The notes: a model not told the origin generated them from the sequence alone. Shown: positions 27,806 through 37,878, counted from the stretch's first letter. The stretch: 40,890 nt of DNA from Jejuia pallidilutea (GCF_002973595.1 NZ_PVEO01000017.1:1-40890); one strand, 5' to 3'. Numbers and translations: made by a program.

Positions 27806-27950
27806 TACTGCTAACAATGGACATAAATAATTACTTGTTATCTCCTAATTCAGAAAGTACTCACGGATTTTAGTTTAATGTGTACCTGTCTGTCGGCAGG
27901 CTTTCAAAATTAAACGCTAAACTACGCAACTACTCAATGCCGAGGCCGTT
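27806..27950 (+). repeat. attC-like imperfect palindromic element B
   Basis: It begins near GCTAACAATGGACATAAATA (27810-27829), comparable to CTAACAAAGTATA of element A, and ends at GCCGTT (27945-27950). An internal stem pairs TAGTTTAAT (27871-27879) with ATTAAACGCTA (27909-27919, 2-nt bulge). At its tip CCTGTC (27885-27890) pairs with GGCAGG (27895-27900). The string ACGCAACT occurs near the right end of both elements. The right arm is more decayed than in A. Confidence 0.45.
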
Positions 27951-28161
27951 TAAAAGTGCCTCTCGCCAAAACAAATCAAACTTACACATTAAAAAAAAGA
28001 CCTTAGTAAATTAGCTTACGTTAAAAGATTACAGAAGAAAGCCCAAGGCAATAAACGGGCAAGGACTTGTAACAAAAAGCCTACACCTGCTTTTTATAGC
28101 GGCGTAACCTGCCCTTCTAACGCTGGTAGTCAAACGCCCACATAAAAAATAAATTTATTAA
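27951..28161. other. Gene-free tail of the accessory insert
   Basis: No ORF of note is seen. The tail contains AAAAAGC/GCTTTTT (28074-28095), a 7-bp stem with a trailing T-run that could terminate transcription. It also has GGCGT (28101-28105) paired with ACGCC (28134-28138), and a GCCC/GGGC pair near 28041-28060. It may be the remnant of further cassette-type elements. Confidence 0.35.
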
Positions 28162-28191
28162 TTGCGCATTATGAATTATTAGCTATATTTG
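28162..28191 (+). promoter_or_regulatory. Promoter of rplS
   Basis: TTG (28162-28164), exactly 19 bp, then TATATTTG (28184-28191). This is the best promoter match in the window. It implies a transcript leader of about 68 nt before the rplS ATG at 28266. Confidence 0.8.
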
Positions 28192-28196
28192 CAGCC

Positions 28197-28265
28197 AATT
28201 TCGGGTTAACCTCTGGCGAAAATCGTGAATGTTGTTTCGAATCAACTATTTTTAAATATAAAGAA
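28197..28265 (+). promoter_or_regulatory. Structured leader of rplS, candidate ribosomal-protein autoregulatory element
   Basis: Two hairpins fill the leader. TTTCG (28199-28203) pairs with CGAAA (28217-28221) around a GGTTAACC-containing loop. GTTG (28231-28234) pairs with CAAC (28243-28246) around a near-palindromic TTTCGAAT. Leaders bound by their own protein are known for L19 in other bacteria. Whether this is one is inferred from position and compactness. Confidence 0.45.
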
Positions 28266-28616
28266 ATGGAATCTTTAGTAAAATTTGTTCAAGACGAATT
28301 TGTAACAAAAAAGGACTTACCAAAGTTTAGTGCTGGTGACACAATTACTGTTTATTACGAAATTAAAGAAGGTAGTAAAACACGTACCCAGTTTTTTAGA
28401 GGCGTAGTAATACAAAGAAGAGGCTCTGGGGCTTCTGAAACGTTTACCATTAGAAAAATGTCTGGATCTATTGGTGTAGAGCGTATTTTCCCAGTAAACT
28501 TACCTGCTTTACAAAAAATTGAAATCAACAAACGTGGAAAAGTACGTCGTGCACGTATTTACTACTTTAGAGGTCTTACAGGTAAGAAAGCAAGAATTAA
28601 AGAAAGTAGACACTAG
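28266..28616 (+). CDS. rplS: Large ribosomal subunit protein bL19
   Basis: 116 aa. bL19 sits at the 30S-50S interface. The conserved segments are [52 protein letters not shown] and [22 protein letters not shown]. The length is normal. It has its own strong promoter and structured leader upstream and a terminator at 28645-28673. trmD, often next to rplS in bacteria, is not here; the accessory insert lies in that position. Confidence 0.98.
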   Translation: MESLVKFVQDEFVTKKDLPKFSAGDTITVYYEIKEGSKTRTQFFRGVVIQRRGSGASETFTIRKMSGSIGVERIFPVNLPALQKIEINKRGKVRRARIYYFRGLTGKKARIKESRH

Positions 28617-28644
28617 AATTTATTCTAGCAATAAGAGTAACAAG

Positions 28645-28673
28645 AGCCTAGGTTTTAAATCTAGGCTTTTTTT
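28645..28673 (+). terminator. Intrinsic terminator after rplS
   Basis: AGCCTAG and CTAGGCT form a perfect 7-bp stem around 9 nt, followed by seven T, 28 bp past the rplS stop. Confidence 0.88.
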
Positions 28674-29187
28674 ATTAACAAAAGTTGATAACAACTGTTT
28701 ATAACCGGTTGATATATAATTTGTTATAAAATTTGGAATAACATGTGTTTTGTAGTATCTTAGTAAAAGAATAAATGATAACGCTTTAGTTTTATCAAAA
28801 TTCTGTTAAAGTAACGTTCTTTACATATTATTGTTTTTCTAGGTTTTTTTAACATGCACAACATGATAAACTAAAACCATAAGGTTGTAAATTATTCGAA
28901 TCAGCGTAAATTGCTACATGAATATGCAACTAAAAGCTTACTAAGGCAGCTCTTAAAAAAGTGCGTTCTTAAGCAATGTTTGGTCGAGGCAAATCCACTA
29001 AGTGTATTTTATATCCAAACATAAAGAAAAACAATCTACTGAAACATAGATAGTGATAGGTCAATACATTTTGAAAATCACATTAATATGTTTCATTGAG
29101 GTAATTGGATTTGAATTGAAAAGATTTAAGCAAATGCTTAAATTAATTTTAGTTGTAACACTAAAATACATCACGTCACGTTATCTC
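28674..29187 (+). ncRNA. Candidate untranslated RNA between rplS and icd
   Basis: Over 500 bp with no substantial ORF lie between the rplS terminator and a second strong terminator at 29188-29243. A terminator there needs an upstream transcript, and none of the known genes supplies it. Local stems include CTTAA/TTAAG near 28952-28973. The only short ORF with a plausible start is 25 codons (28976-29053). No known RNA family (tmRNA, RNase P, SRP, 6S) is recognised, and no clear promoter was found. Confidence 0.35.
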
Positions 29188-29243
29188 AAAAAAGCCATGT
29201 CAGAATAGATTTAATTCTATAGTGATATGGCTTTTGTTTTTTT
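29188..29243 (+). terminator. Strong terminator upstream of icd
   Basis: AAAAGCCAT (29190-29198) pairs with ATGGCTTTT (29227-29235). The stem continues inward through TCA/TGA and ATAGA/TCTAT to a TTTAAT loop, and GTTTTTTT follows. It lies about 570 bp past the rplS terminator and about 200 bp before icd. Confidence 0.8.
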
Positions 29244-29369
29244 ATTACTTTAATATTCCTATTCTTGATAAATTCTTATATGCTAAAGAATTTATTAAAA
29301 TTATCCTAAATGTATAGGTTTTAGGTACTTTTCATTAATTTTAGCTTCTTTTATAAATACCAATTTTTG

Positions 29370-29377
29370 TATATTCG
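29370..29377 (+). promoter_or_regulatory. Possible -7 element of icd
   Basis: TATATTCG, a one-base variant of TAnnTTTG, 71 bp before the icd ATG. The same octamer sits before the first insert gene (26231). No clear -33 TTG. Confidence 0.35.
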
Positions 29378-29433
29378 CAATCGCTAAAAACAAAACATCT
29401 TTTCATAACGCTTTTTAGCTGTACAACTATTAA

Positions 29434-31659
<2,226 letters not shown>

Positions 31660-31681
31660 AAAACAATATTTAAAAAATATA

Positions 31682-31711
31682 AAAGCTCCTTAATAAAAAG
31701 GGGCTTTTTTT
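31682..31711 (+). terminator. Intrinsic terminator after icd
   Basis: AAGCTCCTT pairs with AAGGGGCTT (nine pairs, one G-U) around a 6-nt loop, followed by a T-run. Confidence 0.88.
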
Positions 31712-31884
31712 GTACATCTCATTTTTATAAAACTAATTTCAAGGCATTCAGTAAGGTATGTTTTTTGATGCTTAATTATGATTAAGCATTTAAATTCTAA
31801 ATATTTATCAGTAGTTTATCTTATTTGTAGGTATTATACTCTTTTTTTAATTACATTTACTATCATCAATCAAAAAAATAAATT

Positions 31885-33129
31885 ATGTCCAAAAAACGAC
31901 TTATAATTATTGGTGCAATAATTGTAGCTCTTATTGCATCCTATTCCCTTTTTGGAAATTCCAACGATGAAAACTCCCCCATTACCACTCAAGTTATAAA
32001 AGGTCAGTTTTTAAATGAAGTCATTATATCAGGAGAAGCACAATCTACAAGTTCAAAAAAAATTATGGGCCCTACAGGTGCAAGAAGATATCAAATATAT
32101 CAGCTTAAAATTCAAGATCTTATTCCAGAAGGTACCATAGTTAAAAAAGGAGACTACGTAGGTAAATTAGATCCTTCAGAAATAAATGCAAAAATTCTTG
32201 ATGCACAGTTAAATTTAGAAAATGCACAATCTAAATATATACAAGAACAACTTGATACCACGCTAACCTTAAAACAAGAACGTAATACGGTAAAAGATTT
32301 ACAATTTAAAATTGAAGAAGACAAACTAGAGCTAGAACGTTCTATTTACGAACCTCCAGCCACCATAAGGTCTCTTGAAATAAGTGTAGAAAAAACCGAA
32401 CGTAATTTAAAAGAAAAAAAGGCAGATTATTCAATTAAAAAAAGACAAGCCGACGCTAAAATGATTGAAGTTGGTACGGAAGTTTCTAAAATAAAAAAAC
32501 AAATTGAGGCCCTTACAGAATTGCAAAACCAATTTACCATTCGCTCCCACGATGATGGTATGGTTACTTATATTAAAGACTGGAATGGCAACAAAATAAA
32601 AGTAGGTGCCAGTGTTTCTACTTGGGAGCCTGCCATTGCGAGCTTACCCGATTTAACCAAAATGGAATCTAAAACCTATAGCAATGAAGTCGATATTAGA
32701 AAAATAAAAAAAGATCTGCCTGTAAAAGTTGGGTTTGATGCTTTTCCCGATATAGAATTGGATGGTGTAGTTACAGATGTAGCCAACGTTGGTGAAAATA
32801 AAAAAGGATCAGATATTAAATTGTTTCAGGTATTAATAAAATTGAACAACACTAACGAAAACATAAGACCTGGGATGACAACTTCAAATAGAATTTTAAC
32901 ACATACCGAAAATGATGTGTTAATGATTCCACTAGAAGCTGTTTTTACAAAAGATTCTATAACGTTTGCCTATGTAGAATCTGGCTATTCCATCCAAAAA
33001 AGGCAAATTGAACTAGGCTTATCCAATAATGAAGTTGTTATAATAAAAAAAGGATTAGAAGAAAATGAAACGGTTTATTTAAACAAACCTGAAGACCAAG
33101 AAGATAAAAGTATAACGCTATTAAAATAA
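31885..33129 (+). CDS. HlyD/MacA-type periplasmic adaptor
   Basis: 414 aa. The N-terminal membrane anchor (about 5-24, LIIIGAIIVALIASYSLFG) is followed by a lipoyl-like half-motif and a long Lys/Glu-rich coiled coil (about 100-215). Barrel domains then follow, with the TIRSHDDGMVTYIKDWNGNKI and IRPGMTTSNRI segments. It bridges an inner-membrane MacB-like permease and the outer-membrane TolC encoded just downstream. The permease starts 2 bp after its stop, so the three genes form an operon. Confidence 0.9.
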   Translation: MSKKRLIIIGAIIVALIASYSLFGNSNDENSPITTQVIKGQFLNEVIISGEAQSTSSKKIMGPTGARRYQIYQLKIQDLIPEGTIVKKGDYVGKLDPSEINAKILDAQLNLENAQSKYIQEQLDTTLTLKQERNTVKDLQFKIEEDKLELERSIYEPPATIRSLEISVEKTERNLKEKKADYSIKKRQADAKMIEVGTEVSKIKKQIEALTELQNQFTIRSHDDGMVTYIKDWNGNKIKVGASVSTWEPAIASLPDLTKMESKTYSNEVDIRKIKKDLPVKVGFDAFPDIELDGVVTDVANVGENKKGSDIKLFQVLIKLNNTNENIRPGMTTSNRILTHTENDVLMIPLEAVFTKDSITFAYVESGYSIQKRQIELGLSNNEVVIIKKGLEENETVYLNKPEDQEDKSITLLK

Positions 33130-33131
33130 TA

Positions 33132-34505
33132 ATGATAGATAAAATACTTTTAGAAAAACTAAAATCTAATTTTAAAGAAGCATTTTGGTTTATTAAAACC
33201 AATAAAGTAAGAACTTTTTTAACTGCACTGGGCATTATTTTTGGTGTAGCTTCGGTTATTACAATGTTAGCTATTGGAAATGGTGCAGAAAAAGAAATTT
33301 TAGCACAACTAGAACTTGTAGGAGTTAATAATATTGTAGTTACACCTATACCCGACAAACCAGAAGAATCTTCTACAAGCGAGGAAGAAAACAATAAAGA
33401 AGAAACAAAAAAATTCTCTAAGGGTCTTGATATTTTAGATACTCAAAGCATAGAAAAGTACATACCATCGGTTAAACTCGTTAGTCCTGAAATTATATTA
33501 GATACTTATGTAATAAACAATGGTAGACAAAATTCGGTAAAACTTGTTGGTATTTCCCCTACTTTTTTTAGTGTTTCAAACATACAAATAGAAAAAGGCT
33601 CTAAATTTAATAGGTATCAAATAGAAAATGCCCTGCCTGTTTGTGTTATTGGAAAAAAAGTTGAAAAAAAATTATTTACTGGCCAAAGTGCTTTAGGTAA
33701 GCATATTAAAGTTAAAGATGTTTGGTTGCAGGTAATAGGAGTTATTGAAGAAAAATTAATTTCAGACAAAGCTCAGGAAAATCTTGGGATAAGAGATCTT
33801 AATCAAGACATCTATATACCAATAAAAACTTTTTTAGTTAGGTACAGAGATAGAAAAATAATTACCGATAAAGAGCAAGAAAACACAGGAGGCTTTATTG
33901 TTTTTGGAGGTGGTGAGCAAAACGGACCAAAACAGAAAATTCCCAGAGGTAATTATCATCAAATAGATAAATTAACGGTACAGGTTTCAAATTCAAATGA
34001 ATTAAAAGCTACAGCTGAAGTATTAAGCAAAATGCTAAAACGAAGGCATAATGATGTACTGGATTTTGAAATTCAAATTCCTATACAATTGCTTAAACAA
34101 CAACAAAAAACCAAACAAATATTCAATATAGTATTAAGTATAATTGCTGGTATTTCATTATTAATAGGCGGTATAGGTATTATGAATATTATGCTAGCTT
34201 CTGTTTTAGAGCGCACAAAGGAAATAGGTATAATTCGTGCTATAGGAGCTACCGAGGAAGATGTAATTTTGCAATTCCTGTCAGAATCAATATTAATTAG
34301 CGTTGGAGGCGGTATTGTTGGAATTTTTCTTGGAATAGTTGGAGCGTATATCATTGAATTTGTATCTGGTATAGAAACTGTTCTATCACTAAACTCCATC
34401 CTACTATCGTTCTTCATAGCAGTAATTGTTGGACTAATATTTGGCATTTTTCCTGCCAAATCGGCTGCTAATAAAAGACCAATAGAAGCACTTAGGAATG
34501 AATAA
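33132..34505 (+). CDS. MacB/FtsX-type ABC transporter permease without ATPase domain
   Basis: 457 aa. The first membrane span is at about 27-48 (RTFLTALGIIFGVASVITM). A large periplasmic MacB_PCD-like domain follows (about 50-310) with an unusual Ser/Glu-rich stretch near 75-95. Three C-terminal spans come last: about 333-360, 388-415 and 425-445. The FtsX-type motif NIMLASVLERTKEIGIIRAIGA is clear. Classical MacB carries an N-terminal ATPase, and this protein does not. No ATPase gene lies in the operon, so it must borrow one from elsewhere or work in an ATPase-independent way. The substrate is unknown (macrolide, peptide or lipoprotein export are family options). Confidence 0.9.
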   Translation: MIDKILLEKLKSNFKEAFWFIKTNKVRTFLTALGIIFGVASVITMLAIGNGAEKEILAQLELVGVNNIVVTPIPDKPEESSTSEEENNKEETKKFSKGLDILDTQSIEKYIPSVKLVSPEIILDTYVINNGRQNSVKLVGISPTFFSVSNIQIEKGSKFNRYQIENALPVCVIGKKVEKKLFTGQSALGKHIKVKDVWLQVIGVIEEKLISDKAQENLGIRDLNQDIYIPIKTFLVRYRDRKIITDKEQENTGGFIVFGGGEQNGPKQKIPRGNYHQIDKLTVQVSNSNELKATAEVLSKMLKRRHNDVLDFEIQIPIQLLKQQQKTKQIFNIVLSIIAGISLLIGGIGIMNIMLASVLERTKEIGIIRAIGATEEDVILQFLSESILISVGGGIVGIFLGIVGAYIIEFVSGIETVLSLNSILLSFFIAVIVGLIFGIFPAKSAANKRPIEALRNE

Positions 34506-34540
34506 AATAAGTATATCATCAATCAAATAAAACCAAGCTT

Positions 34541-36007
34541 TTGAAAACTAAAACACTCCTACTCTTCGTCATTGTTATTTTTCCCTTGCTCTTGTTTTCT
34601 CAATCAAAAATAATAACTCTAAAAGAAGCTATAAATATCGCTCAAAAAAAATCACCCGATTATAAAATAAACTTAAACCAAAACCAAAGAAACTATTGGA
34701 GGTTTAGAAATTATAAAGCCAGTTTTTTACCAGAATTAAGGCTTACTGCTACTTTGCCAGAATACAGAAACCAAGTACGAAGAATAACTAACGATGCGGG
34801 TCAGGATATTTTTGTAAACCAAAACCAATTATTAATTGAAGGAGGCCTATCTATATCGCAAAGTGTACCTTATACTGGCGGTATACTTTCTATAAATACA
34901 AATTTAGAACGTGTAGAATTATTTGGGCTAGATGATAATATTGGGTATTCCATAATTCCTTTTACTGTTAGATATTTTCAAAATTCCCTATTGTTTAACC
35001 CTTTTAAATGGGACAAAAGAATTGAACCTTTAGTTTACGAAGAATCTAAAAGGGAATTTGTTGAAAACATGGAACGTATTTCTGTAAGTACGTCTAGTAG
35101 ATATTTCCAGTTGCTTAAAGCACAAAAACAATTAGAGATTGCAGAAACAAACCTTTCTAACCAGGATACGCTATACAAAATTGCCCAGGGCAGATTTAAA
35201 ATGGGAAAAATTGCAGAAAACGATTTGTTACAAATGGAATTAACCCTTTTAAACTCACGCAATAATGTTACTTCAAATCAAATAGAATTAAAAAGAACTT
35301 CGCAAAACTTAGCAAGATACTTAGAACTAGACAGCGAAAACATTGAACTGGCCGTACCTGAAGAATTAACACTTTTTGATGTCGACATTGATAAAGCCCT
35401 AGAAGAAGCACAACAGAATAGAAAGGCTGTTATAGAGTTTAGAAGAAGGCGTTTAGAGGCCGAAAAAGAAGTTGCATTTCAAAAAGGCAATAATAGACTA
35501 AACATTGGTATTGTAGCAAACTTTGGGATATCTAATAATGGGGATGATTTTAATAACCTATTTAATAACTTTAATAAACAACAAAATGTATCTGTATCTC
35601 TTGGCATTCCTATTTTTGATTGGGGTGTTTCTAAATCTCGCATAAGAATGGCTCAAGCAGATTTAGATTTAACCAACAACAATATCAATCAAGACATACA
35701 GGAATTTGAGCAGGAGATATATCTCCATGTATTAAATTGGTCTAACCAAAGAGAGTTTCTTTTAACTGCTGAAAAGGCTAAGGAAGTAGGCCAAAAACGA
35801 TACGATATCTCAAAAAAAAGATACATTTTAGGAAAGATTACAATTACAGATTTAAACATTGCGCTTCAAGAAAAAGACCAAGCTATATTTCAATATCTAA
35901 ATTCACTTCAAAAATTTTGGCAAGATTATTACATTTTGCGACAACTAACCTTGTATGATTTTATTAAAGATAAGAAAATAGATGTTGAAGACATACTTTA
36001 TGATTAA
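34541..36007 (+). CDS. TolC-family outer-membrane efflux protein
   Basis: 488 aa from a TTG start giving MKTKTLLLFVIVIFPLLLFSQ, a good signal peptide. Two long helical hairpin regions are seen, with TSSRYFQLLKAQKQLEIAETN and LNIALQEKDQAIFQYLNSLQ typical of outer-membrane efflux proteins. It forms the exit duct for the HlyD-permease pair upstream (gap 35 bp). No ATG lies near this position, so the TTG start is favoured. Confidence 0.9.
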   Translation: MKTKTLLLFVIVIFPLLLFSQSKIITLKEAINIAQKKSPDYKINLNQNQRNYWRFRNYKASFLPELRLTATLPEYRNQVRRITNDAGQDIFVNQNQLLIEGGLSISQSVPYTGGILSINTNLERVELFGLDDNIGYSIIPFTVRYFQNSLLFNPFKWDKRIEPLVYEESKREFVENMERISVSTSSRYFQLLKAQKQLEIAETNLSNQDTLYKIAQGRFKMGKIAENDLLQMELTLLNSRNNVTSNQIELKRTSQNLARYLELDSENIELAVPEELTLFDVDIDKALEEAQQNRKAVIEFRRRRLEAEKEVAFQKGNNRLNIGIVANFGISNNGDDFNNLFNNFNKQQNVSVSLGIPIFDWGVSKSRIRMAQADLDLTNNNINQDIQEFEQEIYLHVLNWSNQREFLLTAEKAKEVGQKRYDISKKRYILGKITITDLNIALQEKDQAIFQYLNSLQKFWQDYYILRQLTLYDFIKDKKIDVEDILYD

Positions 36008-36022
36008 AAAGTGTGTATTTAT

Positions 36023-36041
36023 TCATACTTTTGAAGTATGA
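36023..36041 (+). promoter_or_regulatory. Perfect palindrome over promoter element and start codon of murQ
   Basis: TCATACTT (36023-36030) and AAGTATGA (36034-36041) are perfect 8-bp arms around TTG. Within them TACTTTTG (36026-36033) matches the -7 consensus, and the right arm includes the murQ ATG (36038-36040). It could be an operator or an RNA hairpin. With transcription starting about 5 nt after the -7 element, the mRNA would be almost leaderless. Confidence 0.5.
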
Positions 36042-36859
36042 GTTTCATTAAAACTACCGAGCAAGATTCTAACCATAATCATCTAGAAAAGATGAGTGTT
36101 TTAGAACTTCTGAAAAACATTAATAACGAAGATAAAACCGTACCAATTGCCGTTGAAAAAGCGTTACCTCTAATTGAAGCTTTAGTAGCTCAAGTAGTAA
36201 AAAAACTTAAGGAAGGCGGACGCTTATTTTATATGGGAGCTGGCACAAGTGGTAGATTAGGTATTGTTGATGCCTCTGAATGTCCTCCTACCTTTGGGGT
36301 ATCTCACAATTTAGTTATTGGAATAATTGCTGGCGGAGACTCAGCTATTAGAAAAGCTGTTGAATTTGCAGAAGATTCAATCTCCCAAGGGTGGAAAGAT
36401 TTACAGGAATATAACATAAACTCTAATGACGTTGTAGTAGGTATTGCTGCATCTGGCACTACTCCTTATGTTATTTCTGCTTTAGAAAAGTGTAATGAAA
36501 ACAATATTATCACAGGCTGTATTACTTGTAATCATAATAGTCCATTATCGCAAGTATCAAAATATCCTATAGAGGTGGTTGTTGGTCCTGAGTTTGTTAC
36601 AGGAAGTTCTAGAATGAAGGCCGGTACTGCCCAAAAACTAGTTTTAAATATGATTACTACAGCTACCATGATCCAACTAGGCCATGTTAAAGGCAACAAA
36701 ATGGTTGATATGCAATTAAGCAACAACAAACTTGTAGATAGAGGTACCAAAATGATAATGGCCGAAATAAATGTTTCTGAAACTGAAGCATTAAAATTAC
36801 TAAACCAATACAAAAGCGTACGCAACGCCATAAAATATTATAAAAATGGAAGAAAATAG
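36038..36859 (+). CDS. murQ: N-acetylmuramic acid 6-phosphate etherase
   Basis: 273 aa. It splits the lactyl ether of MurNAc-6-phosphate to GlcNAc-6-phosphate and lactate in peptidoglycan recycling. The SIS domain is shown by YMGAGTSGRLGIVDASECPP (65-84, with the likely catalytic Glu81), GIAASGTTPYV (135-145) and GPEFVTGSSRMKAGTAQK. The N-terminus FIKTTEQDSNHNHLEKMS fits the family. It is 30 bp from tolC but has its own promoter-like palindrome. It overlaps the DUF6095 gene by 14 bp. Confidence 0.95.
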   Translation: MSFIKTTEQDSNHNHLEKMSVLELLKNINNEDKTVPIAVEKALPLIEALVAQVVKKLKEGGRLFYMGAGTSGRLGIVDASECPPTFGVSHNLVIGIIAGGDSAIRKAVEFAEDSISQGWKDLQEYNINSNDVVVGIAASGTTPYVISALEKCNENNIITGCITCNHNSPLSQVSKYPIEVVVGPEFVTGSSRMKAGTAQKLVLNMITTATMIQLGHVKGNKMVDMQLSNNKLVDRGTKMIMAEINVSETEALKLLNQYKSVRNAIKYYKNGRK

Positions 36860-37079
36860 AACTGATAAAAAAGAATTATTTAAAGGTATTAAAACCATGG
36901 TATTTGCGCTATTGAGCTTGTTTATGGGACCTATTTTATTAAGTTTTGCATTTAGTAAACCAAATGATAAATTATATTTACCGCTTCTTATTATTGGTTG
37001 TGCTATTTGTGCAATGGCAGTGTTTTTGATGTTTAAAGGTATTAGAACAATCATGGGAAGTATGTTCAAAAAGAAATAA
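36846..37079 (+). CDS. DUF6095-like small membrane protein
   Basis: 77 aa with two membrane spans (about 17-37 and 43-64) between basic ends (DKKELFKGIK and MGSMFKKK). It overlaps the murQ 3' end by 14 bp, so it is translated from the same mRNA. I associate this size and sequence with DUF6095, often found beside murQ in Flavobacteriia. The function is unknown and a link to cell-wall recycling is positional inference. Confidence 0.78.
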   Translation: MEENRTDKKELFKGIKTMVFALLSLFMGPILLSFAFSKPNDKLYLPLLIIGCAICAMAVFLMFKGIRTIMGSMFKKK

Positions 37080-37160
37080 CTAACTTTTTACAGAATGTTG
37101 GTTCGAGTGATTTCTAGTCTTGACTAAATAATATTAAGAACCTTTAACTTTCAAAAATAT

Positions 37161-37191
37161 TACTTTTGTCAGGTATATCGAGTCAATACCT
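37161..37191 (+). promoter_or_regulatory. Orphan promoter-like element and stem-loop
   Basis: TACTTTTG (37161-37168) matches TAnnTTTG, and AGGTAT (37171-37176) pairs with ATACCT (37186-37191). No plus-strand gene follows. It may be a remnant, an antisense start against the dinB-like gene, or chance. Confidence 0.25.
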
Positions 37192-37205
37192 AAACTAAGT
37201 GAAAC

Positions 37206-37703
37206 CTACTCCTCTAAAATCTGCTTTGGTGTAGTGGGATTATAGCCAAAATCACTATCGTTAATCACAATACCCAAACTATCAAAAATATAATTGATAA
37301 TCGCGTAATGATGAATCGTGTGACTGTTCGCCTGAGCTAACAACGCCCCATAAGTATAAGGAATCTCCGTTTTACCCAAACCTAAATCATCAGTTACTAA
37401 AACAGCTTCTTCCATATTGAAAGTTATTAAATTTAAACTTCCAAGAATATCGGATAGATAATCCTGCGCACATCCACAATCACATTCTACTGCTTTATTC
37501 CTACTTCTAGCAGTTAAATCAACTTTACCATCTTTAGCGTTAAGAATACAATCGTAAAAATCTAGTATATGCCTTATGTGGCAACCAATACTGGAATAAT
37601 AGGGAGACACTGAAGCGTCGCATAATTGCGCGTTAGATAAGTTGCCTAATAATATTTGGGATTTTTGAAGTGTTTTAAGTGTAGATTGGATAATTAAATT
37701 CAT
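37206..37703 (-). CDS. DinB-family four-helix protein
   Basis: 165 aa from the ATG at 37703; a GTG two codons upstream (37709) is also possible. Likely metal ligands are His44 and His47 (GCHIRHILDFYD) and His130, His133 and His134 (SHTIHHYAIINY), numbered from the GTG form, as in DinB/YfiT metal-dependent hydrolase-like folds. An unusual cysteine cluster, CDCGC, lies at 76-80. Some family members act as thiol S-transferases; the substrate here is unknown. It stands alone on the minus strand. Confidence 0.82.
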   Translation of the reverse strand: MNLIIQSTLKTLQKSQILLGNLSNAQLCDASVSPYYSSIGCHIRHILDFYDCILNAKDGKVDLTARSRNKAVECDCGCAQDYLSDILGSLNLITFNMEEAVLVTDDLGLGKTEIPYTYGALLAQANSHTIHHYAIINYIFDSLGIVINDSDFGYNPTTPKQILEE

Positions 37704-37709
37704 GGACAC

Positions 37710-37878
37710 TAAAGTAACTAAATATTTTTAAATTAAAACTAGATGATGCTTTAGTCTAAAGTCTTGTTACTCCTTACAAAAAAATTACAATCCTCCGGAT
37801 TTGAGACTTTATTAGTTACCAGTTGTTAATCTTTAGTTGTTTGTTGTTCAGGATTTAGGTTTTGGCATTTAGAGTTTC
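37710..37878. other. Low-complexity spacer between helicase and DinB genes
   Basis: 169 bp of AT-rich sequence with short imperfect AGTT/TTGTT runs. No terminator with a clear T-run and no ORF is seen. Confidence 0.4.

Noticed and set aside
26783-27950. CRISPR array
   Set aside because: The repeated leaders and palindromes are too few and too far apart, with genes rather than short spacers between them. No cas genes are present.
28141-28265. tRNA gene upstream of rplS
   Set aside because: No cloverleaf with TTCGAAT-type T-loop and acceptor pairing can be built; TTTCGAAT is part of a short leader hairpin instead.
28519-28704. 61-codon frame overlapping the end of rplS
   Set aside because: It overlaps the conserved bL19 C-terminus in another frame and reads through the rplS terminator.
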